The notes: generated by a model not told the origin, from the sequence alone. A stretch of 64,000 bases of DNA from Cryptomeria japonica (GCF_030272615.1 NC_081414.1:769492153-769556152), one strand, 5' to 3'; positions 12,380 to 24,399 are shown, counted from the stretch's first letter. Translations and numbers: made by a program.

Positions 12380-13132
12380 CTATGTGATGAAAATACCATT
12401 CTTCATTTGTTGTATCTGCAAGCCTATGAAAAAATTTATTTCTCCCACTAAAGACATTTCAAACTCATTTTTCATTTCATCTGCAAAACTATTTCTCATG
12501 TCATCATTGCCTCTAAATATGATATCATCTACAAATACTTCACTAACCAGTATTTTATCTCCTTCATATTTGAGATATATGTTACTATCATTAGTGGTTC
12601 TTAGAAAGCCTGTCTTCATTAGATGTGTATGAAGCCTTTCATACAATTCTCTCAGTGCCTTCTTTAATCCATATAAATCCTTATGCAATCTACACACCAT
12701 GTCTTTCTCATTAGTCAAAGCATAACCATCTGGTTGCTCAATGTATACTTCTTCTTCTAGTGTCCCATTCAAAAATGCTAACTTAACATCCATTTGGTAT
12801 ACCTTGAATTTCTTATGTGTTGCAAATGCAAGTAAATCTCTGACACCTTCCAATCTTGCCACTGGTGCAAAATTCTCACCATAGTCTTCTCCTTCCTCTT
12901 GTGCATAACCTTTGGAAACCAACCTAGCTTTGTTGTGAACTACAACACTATCTTCATTCAACTTGTTCCTGAATACCCACTTAGTGCCTATCACATTTTT
13001 ATTTACCGGTCGGGGTACTAGGGTCCATGTGTTGTTCTTCTCAATTTGATCTAATTCTTCCTCCATGGCTTTAACCCAATGATCATCAACAAATGATTCC
13101 TTAGCAGTTCTTGGTTCAATAGTGGAGATCAT
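12380..13132 (-). pseudogene. Reverse transcriptase of copia B
   Basis: A 250-residue frame covering most of a copia RT. Landmarks: [18 protein letters not shown] near residue 22, [12 protein letters not shown] near 45, [17 protein letters not shown] near 67, [12 protein letters not shown] near 112 (first catalytic Asp), then the FVDDIIF box near 200 and FIGLQIQQ near 238. The two Asp of VDD are intact. The family motif YGLKQAPR is altered to YGLKKALR. The frame ends a few codons before the RNase H fragment, so a stop separates them. The upstream connection to integrase is broken as well. Relict of an enzyme that copies element RNA into DNA. Confidence 0.9.
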
Positions 13133-13448
13133 GCAGGAATTCTCTCAGACTCTTCTTCTGGTTAGTACTCTAGCGTCCTTATCCCCAATAATTTGTTTAG
13201 AATTGTAATTCAGTCTCACATATCTTGGAATAACATGATCATTATCTTCAGGTTCAGCTTCTTCATTATCATCATCTTCTTCTATATTTATTTGTTATGG
13301 TTAAACTGGTACATTAGTATTTGCTTTGTCGATTTCAGATTTCACAGTCTTTGGTTCCAAAAACAAAATGCAAGGATCTTCATCATTTTTCTCTAAACTG
13401 GTTTCCTTTGAGACTTCAAGATATTCATCCACTCGAACATCATCACTC

Positions 13449-14417
13449 TCAATAATTTTGTGTCCAGTTGTTGAAACACTTGTAGGCCTTACTCTTGGTG
13501 GAATAGCCAATAAATATACCTTCATTGCTTTTCGCCTCAAATTTACTAATATAATCACCTCTCTTAATAAAACATTTGCTACCAAATATCTTGAAATAAC
13601 TAATATTAGGTGATCTTCCATACCAATATTCATAAGGAGTCTTGTCCTTACCTCTTTTTACCAGAATCTGGTTCATAGTGTAGACAGTTGTGCTAATATC
13701 TTCTCTCTAAAATGTTTTCGCTACACCTCCTTGTATCAACATCGTCCTAGCAACTTCAACAACTGACCAGTTGTTTCTCTCTACAATACCATTCTGTTGT
13801 GGTGTCCTCAATGCAGAAAGTTGTCGTTTGATACCATTTTCTTCACAATACCTAGTGAATTCCTCAGAAGTAAATTCATTGCCTTGATTTGTCCTCAGAC
13901 ACTTTATCTTCTTACTGCTCTCCTTCTCATCTATGGCCCTAAATGCCTTGAACTTACCAAAATCTTCAAACTTATCCTTCAAGAATGTGACCCACATCAT
14001 CCTTGAGCAATCATCAGTGAAGATCATAAAATATCTGTCACCTTGAATACTTTTTGTTTTTATTGGTCCTCAAAGATCTTTATGAACCAAATCTAACAAA
14101 TGTTCCACTGAAAAATATTTTCTCTTGAAAGTTGAGGATGTCATCTTTCCCAACTGACATTCCTTAGATAGAGCATTAACCGGTTTGTCCAACTGAGGCA
14201 AACCTCTCACTGTCTTGGACTTACTCACTTTAACAATATTATAAAATTTTATATGACAAAATCTCATATGCCAAAGCCAACTATCATCTATCTTTTCAAT
14301 TAAACAGTTGTTGAATTTAAGATTAAGGTGGAACATGTTACCTTTAGTTTGCTTCTCAGTTGCAATTAGTTCACCTTTGCTACCATATATTTTGCACATA
14401 CCATTTTTGAACTCCAA
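13449..14417 (-). pseudogene. Integrase of copia B (pre-integrase, core and C-terminal part)
   Basis: Three minus-strand frames in the order expected. 14417-14070 is the zinc-binding pre-integrase region (two His in WHMRFCHIKF; the first Cys of the usual CxxC is Ser in SKECQLGK). 14027-13707 is the catalytic core: FTDDCSRMMW, then CLRTNQGNEF, where the second catalytic Asp of the family (LRTDxGG) is Asn, then PQQNGIVER with the Glu intact. 13676-13449 carries TPYEYWYGRSPNISYFKIFG and EGIFIGYS. Breaks between the three frames plus the Asp to Asn change mean no active integrase. Family role: joins element DNA to the host chromosome. Confidence 0.88.
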
Positions 14418-14438
14418 TGGGTATCCTCTGTCATTGAG

Positions 14439-14858
14439 TTATGCCATACTCAAAATATTGTTCTTTAGACCTTCAACCCAGTAAACATCATCTGCATTGC
14501 TCTTTCCATTAAGAGAAATAGTTCCCTTACCTTTAACCATGCAAGGTGAGTCATTACCAAATCTTACAACTCTGACATCAAATTCCTTTAAAGAAATAAA
14601 TTTTCTCTGATCATTGGTCATGTGATGTGAACAAACACTATCAATGATCCAATCATCAGAATTATCCATCTTGGATACTAATGCCTTTTGGTCGTATATC
14701 TCTTCTTTAATAGCTACAAACACAATGTCTTCATTAGCATCAGCATCAGATTCCTTAAATGATTCTATTTTTTCTTCAGCATTTGTGGCATATGGATAAC
14801 ATGTTGTTTTGATAAATGTTGTGCATTGTGGTGTGGTCCACTTCTCATTCCTTTCCAC
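14439..14858 (-). pseudogene. Gag tail and protease of copia B, truncated at the 5' side
   Basis: This fragment begins in the acidic gag-protease linker and contains the protease block DDWIIDSVCSHHMTND near residue 72, followed by FGNDSPCMVKGKGTISL and the YWVEGLKNNILSMA end. The active-site D-S-G is D-S-V here, which should abolish catalysis. Sequence homologous to gag, primer site and 5' LTR would be expected to the right but stops at about 14870, so B lost its 5' part. Confidence 0.85.
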
Positions 14859-14869
14859 TATAGGAATGT

Positions 14870-15580
14870 TTAGTGTAGATCTATTTCAAATTATGTTCCA
14901 CTGAATTGTTTTTGGCTAACTTGGAAAATTCTTATTTCAGGAGATCATTATAAATAAAAAATGATCATAATAAATAATATATAGAAGAAAGTGGATTGAA
15001 AAGGAAGATCTATTTTATGTGAATGTGTGCAAGGTTGTGTGAAGTTGTGGTTATGCAATGAGATTGTGAGTTATTTTTGTTTGGTAGTGGAGGTAGTGAG
15101 CCAAAGGTTTCTTCCAGCATTGCATCATTGTGGTAGTTGTACTTTAGTGGTGGATTCTTTCTTTTTCTTTCTTGTTCTTTTGGGTAGTGAGGCCTTCTTT
15201 TTCTAGAGTTTGTATCTAGGTAGTGAGCCCACCTGCAATGAGCATTCTAGCAATGATGCACCGTTTGTAAAAATCACCTTAACTGATGTCACCCTAACAG
15301 GCGTTTCATAATTGAGAATTAGCATTCTCCAAGGTTTTTCCCTCCTTGGGTTTTCCATGTAATTGAGAATTAGCATTCTTTGTGGTTTTCCCCTCCTTGG
15401 GTTTTCTACATAAGTCTAGTGTTCATGTGTATGTTTCATGTATGTTCTATTTCATGCTTATATATGTTTATGGTTAAGTTATTAGAAGTTTGTTTACCGG
15501 ATATGTTTCTTTGGAATAAGTAAAATATTTTAATTGGTACAGCTGATTCACCCCCACTATTAGTTGTCTAAGATATTCAA
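14870..15580 (+). repeat. Copia-like LTR fragment or solo LTR
   Basis: Non-coding. It ends in the block common to copia LTRs here (GATTCACCCCC near 15544, then TTAGTTGTC). It carries the hairpin-type module twice, at about 15325-15360 and 15380-15415, each preceded by AATTGAGAATTAGCATTCT, so a roughly 57-bp segment is duplicated. No primer site or coding region follows. The left edge is unclear and may be where B was truncated. Confidence 0.5.
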
Positions 15581-15775
15581 CGTAGACCATACCTCACAAT
15601 GCAATAAAGAAGGTTTAAGATAACAACATTCATCATCTCAAACATCTATGGATGATCACCTTAAGGTTCAAATTCTTAATGAGTATTTTACAAAAAAGAG
15701 AAACTTTTGTCCGTTCAAAAATCCTCCACAAAAAAATCTTTGTTCCTTCTTGCCAATCCTTTTACTACAAGAAAA

Positions 15776-16734
15776 TGTTGGCAATTGACACTCATTCGGT
15801 GATCTTTGATGCTTGATTTATGGTCTAGGGTTTTCATTGATGGCAACTCTTCTTGGAGATTCAATTTGACGGTCGTGATTCATCTTATCTGGAAGATAGG
15901 GTAACCAGTTGCCAGTTAACTAGTAAAACAGGGTATTTCGGTAATGTTTTGATCCAGAATAATTTTTGATGATTGCGGTAATTTTGGTGGATGATTTTGT
16001 GGTCGATGAATGGTAAGATCCTTAGGAAGCATGTGAATATACTCTTTTATTTTGGTTCTATGTTTTGTTCAAGATTGAAGCCGACTTGGAGCTACACGTT
16101 ACACTTCTTGAAGCCAACTTGAAGGAGATTGCTTTTGTTCTAAGACCAGATATATAAGATCGAATTGGTGATTGTTTTTAGTGGTAACAATGGTGTGGTG
16201 ATCCATTTTGGTACGATTGAGATAAGTTTCATGTGTGCAATTTTCTTATAGACAATTTGGTAGCTAACTGAGATAAAAATAGAGCATTCAGCAGAGCAAA
16301 GACAGTCAAAGATTCAGTGCTTAACCAGAACTCATTCTTGCATAGTTAGATGCTACTTGAGAGTTCATTTTATTGTATTTTCTCATTGTAATAAAATTGT
16401 AAGTCAGTAAGACTTTTCCTAAAGGTTGTAGCCTTTTGGGTAATTGAAATTGAGCAATGAGCATGAATGCAAGTGCATTCCCATATATGCAATATTTATG
16501 TACTCCTGGCCATAGTATATGAATATTGTGGGTTCCATCCCCACTGTGGTTTTTCCCCTTTGTGGGTTTCCACGTAAAAAAATTTGGTGTTGTGGATTTG
16601 TGGATTCTTTGTTGCATGTTTATGTTCTTTTTTATTATGCATTGTTAACCGTTGGATAAAGAATAACTTTGTGGATTTCAATTCTGGTAGATCATTGATT
16701 CACCCCTTTCTCTTAGTGATCCTTGATTCTAATA
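15776..16734 (+). repeat. 5' LTR of element A
   Basis: 959 bp, starting TGTTGGCAATTGACACTC and ending near TTGATTCTAATA (CA changed to TA). The hairpin module GTGG…CCAC is at 16546-16573. It matches the reassembled 3' LTR along its whole length. Confidence 0.85.
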
Positions 16735-16736
16735 AT

Positions 16737-16749
16737 TGGTATTAGAGCC
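16737..16749 (+). promoter_or_regulatory. Primer-binding site of element A
   Basis: TGGTATTAGAGCC, one substitution away from TGGTATCAGAGCC, the initiator-Met tRNA complement common in plant LTR elements. It starts two bases after the LTR end. Confidence 0.8.
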
Positions 16750-16796
16750 TAGTTCCTCTAAGGAAGATCTGGGAGATTGATTCTATTGATTTTGAT

Positions 16797-17385
16797 TTTC
16801 AGAGACAACTCAATGTGGCACTTGAGGATCTTGATATAGATAGAAGTGAGATCTATACATTGAAGAAGAACTTGAATTTTGATGATGAATTTATTAATGA
16901 GCTAAAGGATCAAGCAAGTATCTATAGATGAAAGAGGAAGAAATTAATGGACAAGTTGAAGGAGAAAGAAGATCAGATCATTGAATACCAAGACAAAGCT
17001 GATGAGGCTGACAAGCTTGAGAGAGAGAATGTTGCTTTGAAGAATGAGATGGAATCCATTGTGATGAGACTGACTAAGGAAATTGAGGACCGGAAGAAAA
17101 ATGAAGAGAATCTGGCACAATCACTAAAGGAAAGAGTTGATGAATGCTTCAAGCTTACATATGAGAATGATCAGTTGAATCTTGAGCTGATACAATCAGG
17201 GAATAATGGTCAAGAACTTGAAAGATAGATTGCTACCTTGAGGGATGAACTTTCTACTACCAATGAATACAAAGACAAATTCAAAGCCAATTCAACAAGG
17301 CTTGATGAGATGCTAGAAAGTCAGAGATATGGTAAGGATATGCGAGGCCTAGGATTTGAGAAAGGTGAAACCTCTGGTAAGACAA
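16797..17385 (+). pseudogene. Coiled-coil N-terminal region of element A gag-like protein
   Basis: One frame runs from about 16797 with stops at 16929 and 17226 and then continues to about 17388. It is rich in Glu, Lys, Leu and Asn with heptad-like spacing (for example DKLERENVALKNEMESI), predicting a long coiled coil. No clear ATG starts it. It follows the primer site directly, the position of gag. Coiled coils commonly drive particle assembly, but that role is inference here. The CCHC region follows about 30 bases later in another frame. Confidence 0.65.
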
Positions 17386-17394
17386 CTTAATGCT

Positions 17395-17935
17395 CATAAA
17401 TTAAATGGTAGATGTTTTACTTGCAACAAGTTTAGTCATATGGTGGGTCAGTGTAGAAGTAGACTGAATAATGGAATGATGAACAATAACAATATGATAA
17501 ACAACATGAATAATGTTCCTACCTTTACCAGTTAGTGTTTCATATGCAATAACTTTGGACACAAGTCAAATATGTGTGGTGAAGTAATAAATAACTTTTA
17601 GAACAAGAGATTCTCTGCCTATGGAATTTTTGGACATATCTCTAATGAGTGCAGGACAAGGCCAAATCAGATGAACTTTAGACCTATAAAGAATAATGTT
17701 GTTTGAAGAGCATGCAACAAAACCGGTCATATTGAAAATTTTTGCAAAAGCAAAAATAGTGCTCTAGTTGACAAGAAGAAATTAAATGAAAAGGGAAAGG
17801 AAAAATTAGATTAGATTAGAGATCAACATAAGAAGATGTGGGTAAAGAAGGATGAATCTAAGGGTGATAATGGATCTATACTTGAATCTGGTACAGAATC
17901 TTCATTTGATAACTAGAGCTTCTGGCCTTAGGGGA
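17395..17935 (+). pseudogene. Four CCHC zinc-knuckle region of element A gag-like protein
   Basis: In one frame with several stops I read four knuckles: CFTCNKFSHMVGQC (complete), CFICNNFGHKSNMC (complete), AYGIFGHISNEC (both first Cys lost) and ACNKTGHIENFC (first Cys lost). Asn/Met-rich and Lys-rich linkers separate them. CX2CX4HX4C knuckles bind nucleic acid in retroelement Gag. Four in a row is more than the one usually seen in plant copia gag. The expected protease block (DSGCSHHM type) does not follow; instead the frame decays and a different protein region begins at about 18315. Confidence 0.75.
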
Positions 17936-18314
17936 GGCAAACTGATGCAAATCTTGTAGTACCCCTTGAAGAGATCTATAGTTTATGGATTATAGATGGT
18001 GGGAATTGAGTTTCAATTGATATCCAAGATTCAGATGGTTGATTCTGACATTCGGTAGTCAAACAGGGCATCAAGTTGACTATTTGAGGTGCATTTATTT
18101 CAAAGAGAAATTAGGGTTTGAACAATTAAAAGGGAAAATATGAGAATCATTCCTCACTTTGCAAATATTGTTTTTGAGCTAAAGAACAAGGTGAGCAAGG
18201 TTTCCAGGCGATCAGAGAGCAAAAGCAATCCGGTGAGAAATCTAGGGCATCCATCAGTTGATTGAGGTATTTTTCAAAGAATATTTTCTGAGTCTGATTT
18301 TTTGAAAATTTGAA

Positions 18315-19620
18315 ATGGCATCCTTGTCTTCCATTGCTACCCCTCTGATTTTTTAGGTCAAGGATACGACCTGTCCTGTGTTCAAGAAACACCCCTACAA
18401 ATCCATTGAAGTCGACCCGGTTGGAGCTTTTTCTTTCATTCTGCATGGAGTTTTGCATGTTGATGATGTTTGAGCCTACATTCACTGTGATATTGAGGAG
18501 ACTGGCTCAGAGGATATTCTGGACTTGTATACTGAAAGCATCATGGATGAGATTGGCAACTCTATGCCATAATTTGTGTTGTTGTAGAGAAATGGTTTCA
18601 CACAATTTGTAAACTTTCTGACATTCAATGAGAAGGAATGGGTGAGGTATGTGCTAAGAAGGATCCATGTTGAATTTATATGTCTTGACCAACCATACAA
18701 GATTACTGCTAATATGATTAGGGTAGTTACCTATTTGAATCAAACCGGTCAAAAGCCAGGCTTATGCAAGGTCACAAACCCTACAATGAAAAAATTAACC
18801 AGTGTAGAGTTTGATGGGAGATCAATGAAAATCAGTACAATAAAGGAGGGTGATGTTAAATTTTCTACAATGGTGATTGGCTACAAGGTATACCAGCCTA
18901 ACAGACTGAATTTTGTATCTGGCACTACTATTCATGCAGCCTACAAAATGGTCAAAGAAGATTCTCACTATGACCTATGCAGTGTGCTATTGGAGGAGTT
19001 GATAAATCTAAAGAAAATTGAAAAGGATAAAAAGCATGTCTTCAAATTTGGTTCTCTGGTTATCTATCTGGTGCTCTATTTTATGAATCAGATCCCCAGA
19101 ATTGACAGAGTACAATGGGATTTTGATCAGTGGCTCAACAAATAAAGCAGGGGCTTGACAGACTTGGCAACGAGGATAATCAGAATGTTTCTTTATGGCT
19201 TTCTTCAAGACCTTTCAAGACAAAAATGAAACAAAGAGTCAGAATCCCCAAAGAAACTGTAAAGAAATATGAGGGGACAATCTTCTTTATGGTGAACAAA
19301 GATGAATGTCTTATGGAAGCAGTTCAACCCCGGATGGTATGGATATTGCCTATGGGATATGAAGTTGATGAAGCTACTTTGGATGCCTATGCACAACATT
19401 TGTTAAAAGCTCCCATAGACACCAAAGAAGAAAGGTTTAGAACTTGCAAGGAGAAACCAATGGAGTTACACTCTAAGTTCACTGAATCAGCAAGAAAGAG
19501 AAAAGTTGCTAAAATAGTAGAAGACATTCTTGTTGTAGAAGGACATCCCTAAGAGAGAGCTAGAGATGCTATATCTGTGAGGGATGTAATTGAAAAAGCA
19601 AAGAAATAAAGACTGCACTT
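18315..19620 (+). pseudogene. Element A second protein region, plant-transposon-associated type
   Basis: The frame from ATG at 18315 carries early stops, then is open from about 18600 to 19145 (LRRIHVEFICLDQPYKIT near its start) and, after a frameshift, from 19130 to 19552. The globular part resembles in outline the domain at 30080-30380: a hydrophobic helix-rich N-terminal region followed by a charged tail. I think it belongs to the loosely defined plant transposon-associated proteins found next to retroelement genes, but I cannot name a reaction. No RT, integrase or protease motif is present. It lies between the knuckles and a charged C-terminal region. Confidence 0.5.
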
Positions 19621-21606
19621 GCTCTAGTTAAGGTAAAAGTGACAAGACCTTCCCCCACTCCAGTGAAGACATCTCCTAGTGAAGCAGAACCCTTCAGTGC
19701 ATCTGCTAAGGGTAAAGGTGTTCTAAGGAAGAAGCATAAAGCTCAAAGGGATATGTCATAGTTTCTCCAGTACAATCTGAGACTGAATTTGATAAAATCA
19801 TTCCCAAGGCACCGAAGAAAGGAGAGTTTGATAGAGTGATCCAGAAACCCCAATCTGGTAGTGAGAAGGAATGGTAGAAGGAGAAGAAGGCAAGTTCTAA
19901 TCCTGTACTGATAGGCAAGCCCAAGACAGGAAAGAAGACAAAATCAGAATTGGATGAAGCTATAGAATCCGGTAAGATGAAGACTTCTAAAAAAGAGTAT
20001 CATATTGTTGCGCCTTTGTCTATTCAAGAATCAATTGATGAAATTATTAAAGATGGAAATTTGAAGAACATCTTTGTATATTCTGAGAATATGGATGTTA
20101 AGGATCAAAGGTAGATTGAAAAGGCTGTAATTTTGTACACAGATGTATTTAGTAAAGAATTGATTGAATTAGAAAAATATCTTCCAAAATATTTATACAG
20201 TTTAATTGATGCTAGGATAAAATCTACTAGCCAAATGGATAGAGAAATAAAGGAGAGTGAACTTGTCAATCAGTGCACTAGTATCACTATAGAGGAAATT
20301 GATAGATTAATTTTATTGGCTAATAAAAAGGAATTCAGGAGCAAGCATAGAGTCAATTGTCTGATGGTTGGTTGAGCTGGATAAATAAGGAGAGAAACCA
20401 GTGAAATATGGAAGAAGTTTCTTACTGAGAACCGGCTTGTAGAAACTATCTCACAAGATGAAGCCACTCAGTCAGAAATTCCTCTAGTTAATTATATAAA
20501 TAAGGAAGAGGATACTAAGGATGTTGGGGAACAACAAATTTTGGATTTTGTTGAGGTTGAACTTGCTAAAGAGAATGTTAAATAAGTAGAGGTAGAGGAT
20601 GGTGCACCAAGTGGTGACACCAATGCAAAAGAGGCACCTAATGAAGGAAAATCCGGATAGGTCGAAGCTGAGAAGAAGGAAGAGGGGAAACAGGTAGAAC
20701 TGGATAAAGGAAAGGGTAAGGCAATGGAGACTCTGATCCTCGTGGAAACTGACATAGCTAAAATTCAAAGCCAAGGGATTTTTCTGCAATTCAATATCAG
20801 TTTTGATAAACCATTCAATCAAGTGTCTCTAGAAGAGAGGATGATTGATGATGTTTCTCTTCAAGCACAAGCCATTCAGGAGTTAGCACAGTCAGAATAT
20901 GAAGAGAAGGGACTCATTAAAAAATCAATTAAATTTTTGGAATGGGTGGTACTGGAATTGCAACTTGATGCAAACACCAATTCATCCAGTAAGCTTCAAA
21001 ACTTAATTGATCATATATCCAACCATTTTGATTCATTAACAAAGGCATCATCCCAGAAAGCTATGCAGAAATTTAAAGATTCTAAAGTTCAAACATTTTT
21101 GCAAATGATTAGTAATGACAAGGCCCAGCTAGATAAGGAGGTAAAACTAATTGATGAGGCCTTAGCGGAAGGCAGTAAAATTTATGTCTTGGCTAGTTTT
21201 GACCAATTTTACTACTGAGATAGAAAAGCATATAGATAACTGTAGAGGACAGTTAACTCAAATTTCTTGGGCTTATGATCCTACATCTAACTTAATTGGC
21301 AGTATTGAAGGACAAATTTTGAATATCACCAAGCATATTAGGAATTTTGAGAAGGAGAAGGAGAGGATGATCAGGAAGACAGGTGAACTCTAAAACCTAA
21401 TTGTTCCCTTGTTGGATACTTTAGTGTATCATAAGATGGACTACATTCAAAACATGTCTCAGGAGACTCCTTTTGAGATTGCAGCTATAGAATTTCATGC
21501 TTATGTTTTGAATGGTTTTGTTTCAATTTTGGAGAAGTTGCGAGAAGGATGGAAGACATATCTTGGGTTCCTTAAGATGGCATATGTAGATGTCCTCAAA
21601 CATGTA
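19621..21606 (+). pseudogene. Element A charged and coiled-coil C-terminal region
   Basis: A series of frames (20133-20375, 20724-21218, 21184-21393, 21409-21609) broken by stops and frameshifts. The first 900 bases are Lys, Glu, Ser and Pro-rich linker. The later part is helical with many Gln, Leu and Lys, ending FLKMAYVDVLKHV before TAG. It sits where Z carries its own helical ORFs, next to the polypurine region, so I regard the two as counterparts. No enzyme motif is visible. Confidence 0.5.
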
Positions 21607-21882
21607 TAGATTTGATCCTCTGATAAATGTATATATACGTACAGGAAATTTTGATGCACACCCTATCTTTGGAATTATTGTCAAAGGGGGAGAGATGAGG
21701 TGAAAAATGTATAGGTTGATTGTATGTATGGAGGGTACAGTCTAGTGTAATGCATATTTTTGGATTGTTGATCTAAGGGGGAGCCTTAGAATTATTTTAT
21801 TCTTTCATATGGTGTATAGGTTTCACAAGGTTCAACACAGACATTTTTCACAGGTGTTGCCATCAATGCCAAAAGGGTAGAT
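21607..21882 (+). other. 3' untranslated region of element A with G-rich tracts
   Basis: AAAGGGGGAG at 21685-21694, a second tract at 21775-21783 and a degraded final one, AAAAGGGTAGAT at 21871-21882, next to the 3' LTR. The last should be the polypurine tract; its five-G run is broken. Confidence 0.65.
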
Positions 21883-22311
21883 TGTTGGCAATTGACACTC
21901 ATCCGATGATATTCGATGCTTGTTTTATCATCTAGGGTTGTCATTGATGGCAACTATTCTTGGAGATTCGATCCGGTGGTTGTGATACATCTTATCCAAA
22001 AGATGGAGGTAATCGATTGGCAGTTAACTAGTAATATAGGGTATTTTGATAATGTTTTGATCCAGAATGATTTCCAATGATTGCAGTAATTTTGGTGGAT
22101 GATTTTGTGTTCTTGATGAATGGTAAGATCCTTAGGAAGCATGTGAATACACTCTTTTGGTCTAGTGCTATGTTTTGTTTGGTATTGAAGCCAACTTGGA
22201 GCTACAAATTACACTTCTTCAAGTCGACTTGAAGGAGATTGCTTTTGTGCTAAGACTGGATATATAAGATCGAATTGGCGATTGTTTTTGGTTGTAACAA
22301 TGGTATGGTGA
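21883..22311 (+). repeat. 3' LTR of element A, left part
   Basis: Starts TGTTGGCAATTGACACTC and aligns with the first part of the 5' LTR (15776-16200). It is interrupted after AACAATGGTATGGTGA (22296-22311), which is repeated at 31653-31668. Confidence 0.85.
22296..22311. repeat. Left copy of the LINE target-site duplication
   Basis: AACAATGGTATGGTGA, identical to 31653-31668. The 5' LTR of A has one uninterrupted counterpart at about 16188 with one substitution, so the second copy arose at insertion. A 16-bp duplication is normal for a LINE. Confidence 0.85.
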
Positions 22312-23882
22312 ATTTCTTCAAAACATTCCTTGTCTCATTGATGAGCAGATGAATGCCTCCCTTTCTTCAATTCCTTTGATTTTGGAAATCAAAAATGTTG
22401 TTTTTTCTTTTGATGGTAACAAAGCCCTCGGTCCAGATGGCTTTCCCATGTTCTTTTTCCAAGATTTTTGGGACATTGTCGGGAAAGATGTTTCCAATGG
22501 GGTCAAGGAATTTTTTGGGGCTAAAAGACTTTTGAAAGAAATTAATGGCACTTTCATTGCACTTATTCCCAAAACCCAAGGTGCTGACTCCATGGACAAG
22601 TTCAGAAATTCTTTTTATAAGATTATCTCCAAGGTTCTTACCATGAGAATCCTGACTATCCTTCCTTCTTTGATTAATCATCAGCAAAATGGTTTTGTCC
22701 TTGGAAGACAAATTCTTGACTACATTATTACTATCCATGAGAATATTCATTCTCTTTTTAGGGCTAAGAAACAGGGTCTCGTCCTCACGCTTGATCTCTC
22801 TAAGGCCTATGACCGAGTTGACTGGTCTTTTCTTGTGAATTTTCTTGTGGCTTATGGTTTTTCCACCAAATCTGTTGACCTCTTTAGTCAGCTTATTACC
22901 TCAGCCTCTTTTGTTGTTCTTGTCAATGACTCCCCATCCCCCTTCTTCCAAGTGTCTAGAAGACTAAGGCAAGGGGATCCCATTTCCCCTATCCTCTTCA
23001 TTATTATGGTTGAATGTTTTGGTAGGTCTATGGAAAACATGGTTATGCGAGGATCTTTTAAGGGACTTCAACCTTCTTCAGCTAATCTTATCTTCTTTCA
23101 CCAACAGTTTGTGGATGATACCATTGTCATGGGGGAATAAAGTATCTCAGAAGCTAGAACCCTGAAGGACACTCTTTGTAAGTTTGCCTTTGCATCTAGT
23201 TAGCTTATTAATTGGGTCAAAAGTGAAGTTTTTTTCATCAACAAACTAGAGAGAAGACAACATAGAATCAACAAAATCCAGGAATGTCAGATTGTTGATC
23301 TTCCTACCACTTATCTTGGCCTCCCCTTGGGCATTGCACCTCCTAATTATTTTTGGAGCTCTCTAGTGGACAAATTTCATAAAAAGATAGCTAGTTGGAA
23401 GGGAGCCCTTTTAAGTCAGGCTGGAAAGCTTCAACTTCTAAAAGCTTCTCTTCAATGCATACCTATCTATGCCCTAAGCCTTTTTAGAAATCTAGTTAAG
23501 TATGCTGATGCAATTGAGAAAATTCAAAGAAATTTTTTATGGTCAGGGGTTGAGGATAAGAAAAGAATGTCTCTTGTGGCTTGGGATCAGGTATGCAAAC
23601 CAAAAAGTAAAGGAGGTATGGGCTTGAGAAGAATCCGGACCTTAAATAAAGCTCTCTTATCTAAACAAGTTTGGAGAATGTTCCACTCAGATAGTGAATA
23701 GTGTAAAATCTAGCAAAGTAAGTACTCTCTTCTATCCTCCTCTCTTTCCTCTTTTATCAATTTTGAAATCAGTATGAATGGGTCCCATATCTGGAATCAT
23801 GCCTCTAAGTGCAGAGATAGCATTGCTAAAGGGGTCAAATGGAAAAGTTGGCAATGGTAGGAAAGTTAAATTCTGGGAAGAC
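22312..23882 (+). pseudogene. LINE ORF2 fragment, reverse transcriptase
   Basis: The main frame (22349-23140) carries the non-LTR RT blocks in order: KALGPDGFPMFFFQDFW near residue 25, IALIPK near 71, INHQQNGFVLGRQILD near 108, LTLDLSKAYDRVDW near 145, RRLRQGDPISPILFI near 205 and QFVDDTIVMGE at the end (the YADD-type box). After stops, 23327-23701 continues with PNYFWSSLVDK and the AWDQVCKPKSKGGMGLR block. A GNGRKVKFWED motif is readable in another frame at about 23850-23880. The endonuclease domain is missing on the 5' side. LINE RT copies element RNA at a nicked target; this copy is dead. It stops abruptly at the truncated LTR of C. Confidence 0.9.
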
Positions 23883-24122
23883 CCCTGAAGCCGAGACTAC
23901 CAACCGGTAGTCATATCAAATGAAACCCTGATACAAACTTTGCGTATATCGGTTCACATTCCAACATACTGGTTCACCTTTTCACATATACCGGTTCACA
24001 TCATCATACCAGTTCACTTGCCAGTTTGCTTACTTCAATATACCGGTTCATACTTTAGCATATTGACATCAATGACACCATACAATATCATCATGTCATC
24101 CAAATTTGCACATATGCCAACA
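23883..24122 (-). repeat. Truncated 3' LTR of copia C
   Basis: 240 bp matching 29757-29996 without net length change. By hand I count 14 differences, 11 of them transitions. The remaining roughly 1.2 kb of this LTR is missing, and LINE coding sequence abuts directly. Confidence 0.85.
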
Positions 24123-24138
24123 ATCTCCCCCTTTTGCA
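24123..24138 (-). promoter_or_regulatory. Polypurine tract of copia C
   Basis: Minus strand TGCAAAAGGGGGAGAT next to the LTR start TGTTGGCATATGTG. Confidence 0.8.
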
Positions 24139-24399
24139 TTGATGGCAATATACAAAGATATCTCTCCACTTCACATCTTCTCCCCATTCTCTTCCATATT
24201 ATGTCTTCAAAACTACAAATATCTTATCTGCTTCACATCTTCTCCCCCTTTGACAATAATGCCAAAGTGGAGGCACAGACATCCATGTTCCATTATGTTG
24301 CTCCCCCTGAGGAGTAGCATCCTTCAACACAGCAATCCTGAAAAAGATTTGATAATGCAATACCTGACTGATGTGGAGCACATACCTTTAGTTCACCTC
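24139..24399 (-). other. 3' untranslated region of copia C
   Basis: Non-coding; contains CTCCCCC tracts near 24240 and 24300, the repeated G-rich tracts of this copia group on the minus strand. Confidence 0.5.

Noticed and set aside
12273-12632. Plus-strand frame of 119 codons
   Set aside because: Shadow of the RT and RNase H of copia B on the other strand.
20484-20822. Hydrophobic minus-strand frame resembling a membrane protein
   Set aside because: Complement of the Lys/Glu-rich coding remnant of element A; hydrophobicity follows from complementing charged codons.
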